Assembly: GCA_002480565.1 (NCBI GenBank)
Contig: DLCK01000027.1
Location: forward strand, 12,758-41,576
Direction: 5' to 3'
DNA length: 28,819 nt
Source of the DNA: Phycisphaerales bacterium UBA7800
GTDB lineage: Bacteria > Planctomycetota > Phycisphaerae > Phycisphaerales > Phycisphaeraceae
Below the pieces are notes generated by a model. It searched no databases. It saw nothing but the letters and a program-made list of their open reading frames with translations, and was not told the DNA's origin. Below, piece by piece: positions 22,069-28,819 of this stretch (positions within the stretch are counted from its first letter, which is position 1; each line of letters begins with the position of its first letter). The position numbers and the translations under genes were made by a program.

Positions 22069-22902
22069 TCAAAATGCGGTGATAAACTCATGCCCAAAGA
22101 GAATTGGATACATGTCATTTAGAAATTTCGCGAGGATAAAGTTAATGATGATGATCGCCATGAAGCTGCTGACAAAGGCATCGGTTGCGGCCTTACCGAC
22201 ACCTGCGGCACCACCTTTACAGTGAAAGCCTTTGTAGCAACTGACCAAACCGATTGCCAGGCCGAAGCAAACACTCTTGGTCAGTCCCACAGACAGGTCC
22301 CACCCCCCCACGAAGTCCGCAGAGCGTTGCCAGTAACTTGGTCCGTTGACGCCGAATCCGTGTACGGTGACAAGATAGCCACCAAAGATTCCCATGATGT
22401 CGCTGATTACTGTCATCACCGGGATCATGACCACGCAGGCAATCACACGTGGAACGACAAGATAAGCAATGGGGTCCGATCCCATCACACGCAATGCATC
22501 AAGCTGCTCGGTGACATGCATGGTGCCCAGCTCAGCACTGACTGCCCCACCAACGCGCCCGGCCAGCATTACCGCAGCCAGGACAGGGCCGATCTGCTTG
22601 ACCACGGAGATATTGATGATCGCACCAAGACTATCGGCTATGCCAAAGGCATCGAACTGCTCAAAGGTTTCAATCGCAAGCACCATCCCGATGAACAGCC
22701 CCAGGAGCATGATCACAGGAATACTGCGTGTACCAATGGAAAAGAGTTGTGGCGTCAGCAGATTCCATCGCCCCCAACGGCCCACGCCACGGAACAGCCA
22801 TTTCATGGTTGCTAAACAAAAACGAGCAAACTGCCCAAAGCCAGCAACCTGATCCAGAATAATTGAGCCTAAATTAGCAATACGCATCAACACCATGTGC
22901 AT
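22069..22902 (-). CDS. mlaE: MlaE/YrbE-type ABC transporter permease
   Basis: This 277-aa inner-membrane protein has the MlaE family features. An N-terminal amphipathic segment is followed by about five membrane helices. They include IPVIMLLGLFIGMVLAIE, the conserved loop GPVLAAVMLAGRVGGAVSAE with LGTMHVTEQLDALRVMGSDP, and YLVVPRVIACVVMIPVMTV. The last helices end FILAKFLNDMYP. MlaE is the permease of the phospholipid transport complex between inner and outer membranes and normally needs MlaF (ATPase) and MlaD (MCE protein). Neither is next to it: the downstream side is gene-free and the upstream neighbour is divergent. It is therefore an orphan here, and its partners must be elsewhere. Starts at 22902 and 22887 are both possible. 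Confidence 0.87.
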   Translation of the reverse strand: MHMVLMRIANLGSIILDQVAGFGQFARFCLATMKWLFRGVGRWGRWNLLTPQLFSIGTRSIPVIMLLGLFIGMVLAIETFEQFDAFGIADSLGAIINISVVKQIGPVLAAVMLAGRVGGAVSAELGTMHVTEQLDALRVMGSDPIAYLVVPRVIACVVMIPVMTVISDIMGIFGGYLVTVHGFGVNGPSYWQRSADFVGGWDLSVGLTKSVCFGLAIGLVSCYKGFHCKGGAAGVGKAATDAFVSSFMAIIIINFILAKFLNDMYPILFGHEFITAF

Positions 22903-22956
22903 ATGATATCAGGTCATTCAAGAAACTGGTTCAATGTGGATATGAAACATGCGAGA

Positions 22957-22985
22957 TTGAGAAAAAGTCCTATTGTTCTTAAGAT
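22957..22985 (+). promoter_or_regulatory. Sigma-70-like promoter for DUF4886 gene
   Basis: TTGAGA (22957-22962), a 17-base spacer and TAAGAT (22980-22985) lie 58 bases before the ATG at 23043, which has a good CAGGAG ribosome-binding site. No operator-like repeat stands out. Confidence 0.45.
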
Positions 22986-23042
22986 GTTAAATATCTCACC
23001 CTTGTCCGACCTGGACGCTTTTCACCATCAGGAGTCTGATCC

Positions 23043-23972
23043 ATGCGTATACGCCCCTTGTTAATCGCTGTGTTGCTTTGCACATTTTCGACTTTGGTAT
23101 TGGCTCAAGGTAAGACCGTCAAGCTACTGACGGTGGGTAACAGCTTTGCAGATAACGCCCTGTCGTACCTGCCTAAAATCACCGAGGCCTCCGGCAACAA
23201 ACTCATCTATGCCCGTGCCAATCTCGGCGGCTGCACCATGGAACGTCACTGGAAGCATGTTGAAAACTTCGAAGCAGGTGCAACCGACAAGTCCGGCAAA
23301 CCCTACATGGGAGGTAAGGCCAGTCTCAAAGATCAACTCACCAAAGATCAGTGGGACTATGTCACCATCCAACAAGTCAGCTGGAAAAGTCACGACCTTT
23401 CAACCTATCATCCCTATGCCCAGAACCTTCACAGCTATATCACCAAGCATGCACCACAAGCCAAAATTCTGCTTCAACAAATCTGGGCCTACCGCGTGGA
23501 TGACCCCCGCTTCAAGCCATCAAACGAAGGTAAGGAACCGCACACCCATCAAGTCATGTACGAGCAAGTCCGCCATGCCTATCACACCATTGCCAAAGAA
23601 TTGAACATCGGCATTCTCCCCAGTGGTGATGCGATGTACCTTGCAGACATTGATCCAAAGTGGGGATTTAAGCCTGTTGAAGTCGACAAATCTAAGTTGG
23701 AACATCCCAATCTTCCTGCACAAGACCATTCGCTGCATACTGGATACTTCTGGCGCAAGAACAAGAAGGACGGCACCTACAAAATCCACATGGATGGACA
23801 CCATGCAGGTAAAAATGGCCGCTATCTCATTGGCTGTGTCTGGTTTGAAGTGCTATTTAATGAAAGTGTCGTAGACAACAGCTACGTACCTGAGGGAATG
23901 GATCCAGATTACGCTGCTTTTCTGCGAAAGACCGCACATCAGGCAGTGTTAAATCTCAAAGCTGAAAAATAG
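23043..23972 (+). CDS. Secreted DUF4886 SGNH-like hydrolase
   Basis: This 309-aa protein has a signal peptide (1-21, RIRPLLIAVLLCTFSTLVLA). The mature part starts KTVKLLTVGNSFADNAL, where GNSF (32-35) replaces the GDS block of SGNH hydrolases and S34 is the likely nucleophile. Later marks are WDYVTIQQVSW and the closing DGHHAGKNGRYLIGC, which supplies the Asp/His pair. DUF4886 proteins are found with polysaccharide-degrading genes and are thought to be esterases removing acetyl or similar groups. The substrate is not known from sequence. It stands alone between the divergent permease and the convergent cyclase gene. With the glycosidases and sulfatase nearby, deacetylation of a complex polysaccharide is a reasonable idea. 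Confidence 0.78.
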   Translation: MRIRPLLIAVLLCTFSTLVLAQGKTVKLLTVGNSFADNALSYLPKITEASGNKLIYARANLGGCTMERHWKHVENFEAGATDKSGKPYMGGKASLKDQLTKDQWDYVTIQQVSWKSHDLSTYHPYAQNLHSYITKHAPQAKILLQQIWAYRVDDPRFKPSNEGKEPHTHQVMYEQVRHAYHTIAKELNIGILPSGDAMYLADIDPKWGFKPVEVDKSKLEHPNLPAQDHSLHTGYFWRKNKKDGTYKIHMDGHHAGKNGRYLIGCVWFEVLFNESVVDNSYVPEGMDPDYAAFLRKTAHQAVLNLKAEK

Positions 23973-23989
23973 ATCACAACTGGAACAAG

Positions 23990-25609
23990 TCAACTCGCTT
24001 CCTTAACGACCGGCACACCAAGATTCAGCTTGCGTGCCCGTTTGTTGTTGTACATAAATTTGTCCGCAAGCTTTGTTAGGTTTTCCGTATCCTGGCCATC
24101 ATCAGGATAGACAGCCACACCAATGGATGCGCCAACATTCACCGGTCCTTTGGTTGTTGAAACCGGGTCGTACATACGCGAGACAATTTTCTCGCCAATA
24201 ATCATGGCGTCGGATTTTGAATTCAACTCCGTCAGTAGAACTGCAAACTCATCACCGCCGATGCGAGCTACTGTATCTGTCTTTCGCACACACTGTAACA
24301 TCCGAGTCGCAACCGAAGCGAGTAATTCATCACCGATGTAATGACCATATTCGTCATTAACCTGCTTAAATCCATCCAGATCAATATACAGTAAGCCACA
24401 GATACGGCTATATCTTTCAGCCATTTGCAGTGCATGCTCAAAGCGTTCATTAAACAAAACTCGATTAGCCAATCCTGTCACACTGTCAAAATGTGCGTGA
24501 CGAGAGAGAAGTGTCTTCTCGTGATAATGCCCCACAACAAATGACGCCAACCCCCAGCTGGGAAGCAAAGCCAAGACGAACCAAAACATGATAATCAGCA
24601 AACACTCATTGTAAACATGCTTCCTATATCCCTGAATCACTTCCGCTGGTAATGCTGCGACATACTTAAGCTGTGTATCGTAATCAATCACATCAGCAAC
24701 CGAATCATCCACAACGCGTTTGGGACGGACAAAATTTCGATACCCCTTTAAATCAAAAGTATCAAAATCATACACCTCGTCGCCGACGCTAAACTTACCT
24801 CGCTTTTGACTGCTCATTATTTTCCATGCTTCAGGATGCATTGTTGCAAAATTCACATCCTTGTTGCCTGGAATATATTGCCCCCATTCAAAATCAGAAT
24901 TGGGGTGCATCACCCAATACCCATCAGCATTAATGAGCATAAATTGAGTTTGCCCTACTTGCGTGGAGGATTTGATGATGTTGATAAAATTATGAATATT
25001 GTAGTTAACCACCAAAGAGCCAACACGTTTTGATTGACTGTCATACAAACCAATCCCAAAACGAACCGTTGGTTTAAAAGGATATTCAGGAACACCATTT
25101 TCCTGATTCAAATCCAAAGTCGAAACAAATGTCTTGCCTCGTCTCAACGCATTGATTTCCTGGAAATAGTGCGCATCGGATTTATCCTGCAATTCGGATT
25201 CTGGCAAGCATGTCGGAACTTTATTATTGTAGTCAACGCGAATCACTTCTTTACCATCCACATCCATATAACGTATCTGGTCATAATTTTCGCGTTCCGT
25301 CAAAAACCTCTTCCATAGAACCATCAAATCGTGATGCGTTTCAGAATTGGGAGTATCCAAATGCCTCTGCATGACAGGGTTAACTGCTAACAAACGGATG
25401 TCACTGGAGACTTCTTCCAATTCCTTGCGTAAGATTGTTTCCTGGAGTTCAATTTCAGAAAGCGACGACGCATCCGCCCGTTCGTAAAAACTGCTCATCT
25501 GCGTCCGGTAATAATAGACCACGACCACGCCACATATCATCATGGCAAGGGTTAATGTCAACAAATAGACACACCACAAGTACTTGTTACTTCGTTCTTC
25601 AACTTGCAT
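23990..25609 (-). CDS. Membrane-bound dCache-GGDEF diguanylate cyclase
   Basis: Start 25609 (MQVEERSNKYLW) is preferred over the longer frame because GAAGG lies seven bases upstream. The 539-aa protein has a membrane helix (about 11-33) and a periplasmic double-Cache-like sensor (about 50-330, with FMLINADGYWVMHPNSDFEW typical of the fold). A second helix (about 335-361) leads to a cytoplasmic GGDEF domain. The active site is intact (GGDEF 451-455), and the RxxD product-inhibition site (RKTD 442-445) is five residues before it. It should make cyclic di-GMP in response to an external small molecule. There is no EAL domain. It ends 18 bp from the convergent DUF4886 gene. The 291 bp upstream to the next gene (25610-25900) are very A+T-rich and show nothing else. 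Confidence 0.9.
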   Translation of the reverse strand: MQVEERSNKYLWCVYLLTLTLAMMICGVVVVYYYRTQMSSFYERADASSLSEIELQETILRKELEEVSSDIRLLAVNPVMQRHLDTPNSETHHDLMVLWKRFLTERENYDQIRYMDVDGKEVIRVDYNNKVPTCLPESELQDKSDAHYFQEINALRRGKTFVSTLDLNQENGVPEYPFKPTVRFGIGLYDSQSKRVGSLVVNYNIHNFINIIKSSTQVGQTQFMLINADGYWVMHPNSDFEWGQYIPGNKDVNFATMHPEAWKIMSSQKRGKFSVGDEVYDFDTFDLKGYRNFVRPKRVVDDSVADVIDYDTQLKYVAALPAEVIQGYRKHVYNECLLIIMFWFVLALLPSWGLASFVVGHYHEKTLLSRHAHFDSVTGLANRVLFNERFEHALQMAERYSRICGLLYIDLDGFKQVNDEYGHYIGDELLASVATRMLQCVRKTDTVARIGGDEFAVLLTELNSKSDAMIIGEKIVSRMYDPVSTTKGPVNVGASIGVAVYPDDGQDTENLTKLADKFMYNNKRARKLNLGVPVVKEAS

Positions 25610-25900
25610 TACAAAACCTTCAGGATTATTTCGAATCCAAAACAGCGACAAGTACACAAATCCTTATATCGGTCAAATAAGAAATGAGATTAATACAGAT
25701 ATGTTAATTCCAGAATTGCAAACAATCGTATGCACAAGGCAAACAGAGACATAGTTTCTTAGTAAAGAACACCAAAGATTACAATTCAATTATGCAAATA
25801 CAAAACATAAAAAATTACAACTTTCAAAACCAGTTTATTGGACCTATTAAAATCACTTCATATCAACAGTTTCAAATACCAGACATAAACCGATTACCAT

Positions 25901-27313
25901 TTAAACCTCAAGCAATGGCACGCTCTGACCAATGAGTTGTTCTCTAAGCTCACTTGTATCGACAGTCCGCACGTCGTGCGTCAGCGCCATTGCAGCTGCA
26001 GCACCTGCAGATTGCCCCAACTGCATCGCATTGACCATCACCCGAATCGCGCCCGCAGAATCGTGACGTGCCCCGATACAACGCCCCGCTGCCAACACAT
26101 TCGAAAGCCCCAAAGGAATCTGCGACCGATAAGGCACACACCAGCAAAGCGTATCACGATATGGGGCATCCATCGGTTGATCATCCCAACGGCAACTTGA
26201 GGCTCTGCGTTTCCCATCAATCACATCACGCATACCAGTAAGTCGCTCAAACGTAATCCCCGGCCCATCGGGTCGATGTATATCAATCGGATACGTGCCT
26301 TGAATCACGGTATCTGAAAAACGATGACCAGTAAGAATTTCTTCACGGGTTACCTGGTGTTCGGCAAGAATGCGATGGCTTTCACGGATACCAATTTGAG
26401 CAGGTATCTCCACCAGACGTGCACTGCCCCAACCCTTTAGCTGACGCAATTTCCGCATCACCCATTGGAGTTGCTGACGGCCTTCAACTTCACTTCGTGA
26501 AAAATCAAACGCATCGGCAGCATTGATATTCAGCACACGGACACCTGAAAGCATCCGTTCATCATCGACACCGGGCATAACCGAACCCCATAAAAAACAG
26601 GGATAATATTCGCCGTTGTAATCCATCGGCTCAGCGAACAATGCACTCTGAGCTTCGTGCAGGGGGACTGCATCCCTGGCAACATTGTCCACTCGAAAGC
26701 AAAGTGATGGTGGTTGGCACTGATGCGTCGCATTGCCCAACTCAGTTTGTATCCCAGCACGCCGGACAATATCCGCATCACCTGTGCAGTCGATAAACTG
26801 ATCCGCTTCAATCCCATATCGCCCGCTTTTGGTCTCGACGAGTACAGCAGTGATCCTATCTTCCTCACGTATGACATCCGCAATCCAGGCGTGCAACAGC
26901 AGCTTCGCACCCGACTGTACGACGATGTTGTCAAACAGTAATTTGGTGACATGCGGATCAATCACCCACTGGCCACTTTGACCATCCTGGTTTTGGTTAT
27001 AGGCAGCGCCCTGATCCTTAAGCGCCATGATGATCTCATTAACAAGCCCACCAATAATCGGCGTCTGCTTGTCCATCCCGAGCATGGTATGCCAGATATT
27101 CACAATGGCAGCCGTCGCCATCCCGCCGAGGAATCCGTGACGTTCGACGAGGATCACCTTCCGACCCATTCGCGCAGCGGTAACCGCAGCACAAACGCCT
27201 GAAGGCCCCCCGCCAAAGACAGCGACATCAAAACGTTCAAGGACTTGAATCGTCTTGGCAGGTTCAGTGATGGTACGACCGGAAACGAGCTGTGGTGTGT
27301 AGTTGTTTTGCAT
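25901..27313 (-). CDS. FAD-dependent oxidoreductase (FAD_oxidored type)
   Basis: This 470-aa flavoprotein starts its Rossmann fold at residue 29 with FDVAVFGGGPSGVCAAVTAA (GGGPSG at 34-39), then VILVERHGFLGGMATA, the FAD-ribose and flavin loops. FIDCTGDADIVRRAG in the middle and the C-terminal LAAGRCIGARHDSAGAIRVM complete the pattern of the FAD-dependent oxidoreductases common in planctomycetes and Bacteroidetes near sugar genes. There is no signal peptide. The reaction is unknown, though related proteins are annotated only generally. It lies 53 bp downstream of an AraC regulator transcribed in the same direction, and probably depends on it. The ribosome-binding site is weak. Confidence 0.85.
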   Translation of the reverse strand: MQNNYTPQLVSGRTITEPAKTIQVLERFDVAVFGGGPSGVCAAVTAARMGRKVILVERHGFLGGMATAAIVNIWHTMLGMDKQTPIIGGLVNEIIMALKDQGAAYNQNQDGQSGQWVIDPHVTKLLFDNIVVQSGAKLLLHAWIADVIREEDRITAVLVETKSGRYGIEADQFIDCTGDADIVRRAGIQTELGNATHQCQPPSLCFRVDNVARDAVPLHEAQSALFAEPMDYNGEYYPCFLWGSVMPGVDDERMLSGVRVLNINAADAFDFSRSEVEGRQQLQWVMRKLRQLKGWGSARLVEIPAQIGIRESHRILAEHQVTREEILTGHRFSDTVIQGTYPIDIHRPDGPGITFERLTGMRDVIDGKRRASSCRWDDQPMDAPYRDTLCWCVPYRSQIPLGLSNVLAAGRCIGARHDSAGAIRVMVNAMQLGQSAGAAAAMALTHDVRTVDTSELREQLIGQSVPLLEV

Positions 27314-27366
27314 GCCTATATTCTGACATGGACACCCCCCTCAGGCCATAGCACCAGTACATCATC

Positions 27367-28164
27367 TCATTGCGCAGATAAACGATCCATCATCGGACTA
27401 ACCCCCCAACACTGTCGGTATTGACGGGAGAAATGCTGTGGATCATCGTATCCTGATGCGAATCCGACTTCCTGAATGTTCTTGTCAGTTGTTAAAACCA
27501 GATATCTTGCCTTGCGCAAACGCAACATTTGAACATACTGCGTCGGACTCATCCCGGTGGTCTGCTTAAAGAGCTTGCGAAAGTGATTGGCACTGAGTCT
27601 TGCTTGCTGGTGGAGCTGATCCATCACCACCGGTTCTTCCATGTGACTGGACAACCAATTCAACACTTTAGCAATCGCTGGGTGTGTTCCATCCTGCCTG
27701 TTATCAGTAACCAGCTGCACATTCAATGCGTATCGCACCAACAATGATCCAAGCAAACTGTCGGACTCCAGCTGTGTTGAAGCATCTTTTTCTTCGAAGC
27801 AAGTCGCAATGCGTTGGAACATCACGGTATCCAATTCCGACGCCTTGAATGCTTGCTTGGAAATGTTCACGTGCAAAGGCAGCAGATGAACAAACTCCAC
27901 CCAAATCAATCTTGCAGATCTGGACAACACCTGCCAATGCCTTCGCATGAGTTGAGGAACTAACCAGAGATCACCACTGCGGTATTCATGAACACCTGTT
28001 GGATAGTGGTATGCCAACTTGCCTTGAACCAGCAACAGTAATCTGGCTGAAGGAGTCACTGTCTGCTTGAGCTGGTGATCCTTGGAATATCGCGCATCAC
28101 CCACATGACATACGACACGTGGACAGGCAAGCAATGTTTGCGCAAGGTTCAAAGACATGCCCAC
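27367..28164 (-). CDS. AraC family regulator upstream of oxidoreductase
   Basis: This protein of about 265 aa has a cupin-like ligand domain (about 20-110; LLLLVQGKLAYHYP, then YRSGDLWLVP) and a C-terminal double HTH (about 165-262). The HTH includes VMDQLHQQARLSANHFRKLF and IQEVGFASGYDDPQHFSRQY, ending with CWGVSPM. The first codon of the longest frame is GTG (28164), and ATG at 28158 is two codons further in and may be the real start. It is between a beta-helix protein gene (35 bp upstream) and the oxidoreductase gene (53 bp downstream), all on the minus strand, so it may be part of their transcript and control it. No 21-bp direct repeat was found before its neighbours. Confidence 0.87.
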   Translation of the reverse strand: MGMSLNLAQTLLACPRVVCHVGDARYSKDHQLKQTVTPSARLLLLVQGKLAYHYPTGVHEYRSGDLWLVPQLMRRHWQVLSRSARLIWVEFVHLLPLHVNISKQAFKASELDTVMFQRIATCFEEKDASTQLESDSLLGSLLVRYALNVQLVTDNRQDGTHPAIAKVLNWLSSHMEEPVVMDQLHQQARLSANHFRKLFKQTTGMSPTQYVQMLRLRKARYLVLTTDKNIQEVGFASGYDDPQHFSRQYRQCWGVSPMMDRLSAQ

Positions 28165-28199
28165 AGTTTACCAAGCCAAGTCTGACTTGTTGATTTTCA

Positions 28200-28819
28200 T
28201 CAAGGGTAGACCCCCATATCCATACTGTCTGCTTGATAATATGGCCCGGGATTGGTTACGACATTGCTGCCTGTGGTAATGCCTGACGAATTCATGATGG
28301 TAATAGCGTAGGGCGCGGTGAGATTCTTGTTGAGTCCAGCATCCGCACCATGTTTAAGATGCGACTGGTTGATACTGTTATTCTGCACGACACCATTGAG
28401 CAAGCCATTGATCATGATCCCTGCTGCATAGGTGGTATCAATATCATTGTTGATGATCGTCACATTTTCATTGCCCATGCCCCATGCGTAATTGTTGGAA
28501 CGGAAGTAGGAACTATGCCCCACCTGGATCGCTGCCACAGCCTGTGAGTCGGGACCGATGTTGCTGTAGAGCATGGTATTGGTCAGTGTGTTGTTACTGA
28601 CAGTCATATTCCGAACCCAATTAGCATAGCCAAATGGGAATTCATTGCCCATGAGAATGCCCGGCAGGTAGGTGTAGTCGATAATGTTATTATCAACCAA
28701 TCCATCGGGAGCCATCAGCAATAAACCGCGCGCACGGGTGTCATGAAAACTGCTGTCTTTGATGGTGTAGGAATCAGGATAGCAACGTCGCAGTGCCAAC
28801 TGAACCACTACCGGCTGAA
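28200..28819 (-). CDS. Right-handed beta-helix protein, C-terminal part
   Basis: The frame is open to the right edge and ends with TGA at 28200-28202, so only the last 206 residues are seen. They are built of repeated short strands with Asn ladders: TIKDSSFHDTRARGLLL, VDNNIIDYTYLPGILMG, MTVSNNTLTN, VTIINNDIDTTYAAGIMING and VVQNNSINQSH. Repeats of 20-25 residues with I/V-x-N-N are the signature of the parallel beta-helix found in pectate-lyase-like enzymes, NosD and mannuronan epimerases. A GTG at 28808 could serve as a start, but the frame continues beyond it (QPVV) and has the same character. No catalytic block can be named. It is 35 bp upstream of the AraC gene and may be secreted. Confidence 0.75.
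   Translation of the reverse strand, partial: QPVVVQLALRRCYPDSYTIKDSSFHDTRARGLLLMAPDGLVDNNIIDYTYLPGILMGNEFPFGYANWVRNMTVSNNTLTNTMLYSNIGPDSQAVAAIQVGHSSYFRSNNYAWGMGNENVTIINNDIDTTYAAGIMINGLLNGVVQNNSINQSHLKHGADAGLNKNLTAPYAITIMNSSGITTGSNVVTNPGPYYQADSMDMGVYP

Noticed and set aside
22222..22852. Plus-strand frames of 197 and 127 codons in the permease gene
   Set aside because: Antisense to clear MlaE membrane helices. His- and Pro-rich sequence typical of shadows.
25610..25900. Small gene or RNA in the A+T-rich gap
   Set aside because: No frame with a ribosome-binding site and no stable hairpin stood out on reading.

Overview
The window looks like a chromosomal piece of a marine, polysaccharide-degrading member of the Planctomycetota, most likely Phycisphaerae-like. 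This is an inference from gene content: a prepilin-type protein with the FTLIELL leader and a C-terminal FLDGHA motif, an SpoIIE-type phosphatase of a form common in that phylum, a formylglycine sulfatase, several secreted carbohydrate-active proteins, a XylR-type regulator and several AraC-type regulators. No rRNA, complete tRNA or CRISPR array is present.

Region 1 (about 1-4260) is an accessory island. After a truncated gene at the left edge come two small A+T-rich minus-strand genes of unknown function. Next is a broken MNT/HEPN-type toxin-antitoxin remnant: a frameshifted nucleotidyltransferase overlapping a very short HEPN-like stub. An intact two-gene operon follows, a DUF6036-type nucleotidyltransferase overlapping a protein with a C-terminal winged helix. 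Then come an AbrB/MazE-like antitoxin whose partner is missing, and a HicA/HicB pair. Each of the last three modules has a promoter overlapped by a dyad, as expected for autorepression. The island ends at a 42-bp 3' fragment of a CAU-anticodon tRNA, with a second partial copy 173 bp upstream, a 12-bp tandem repeat and a strong hairpin terminator. That arrangement suggests an integration site.

Region 2 (about 4347-16187) mixes regulators with catabolic genes: a small membrane protein; a cytoplasmic sulfatase divergent from an AraC regulator with a 21-bp-spaced direct repeat between them; an SpoIIE/PP2C phosphatase divergent from a large GH63-type glucosidase that has a consensus sigma-54 promoter; an AraC regulator divergent from a dehydrogenase/epimerase pair; and a secreted (alpha/alpha)6-barrel-like protein.

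Region 3 (16210-21664) is a XylR-type regulator divergent from a prepilin-like protein, followed by a terminator and a 1067-residue secreted multidomain glycoside hydrolase. The intergenic region holds two 11-bp direct repeats spaced 21 bp apart, next to a sigma-70-like promoter whose spacer contains a 13-bp perfect palindrome.

Region 4 (21665-28819) has a 404-bp gene-free stretch, an orphan MlaE-type permease, a secreted DUF4886 SGNH-like protein, a membrane-bound dCache-GGDEF diguanylate cyclase, and a co-directional minus-strand set (beta-helix protein running off the window, AraC regulator, FAD-dependent oxidoreductase).

Together, regions 2-4 read as a dispersed carbohydrate-utilisation neighbourhood in which nearly every enzyme or enzyme pair has its own adjacent regulator. 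The least familiar parts are the DUF6036/winged-helix pair and the XylR-controlled prepilin next to a secreted glycosidase.
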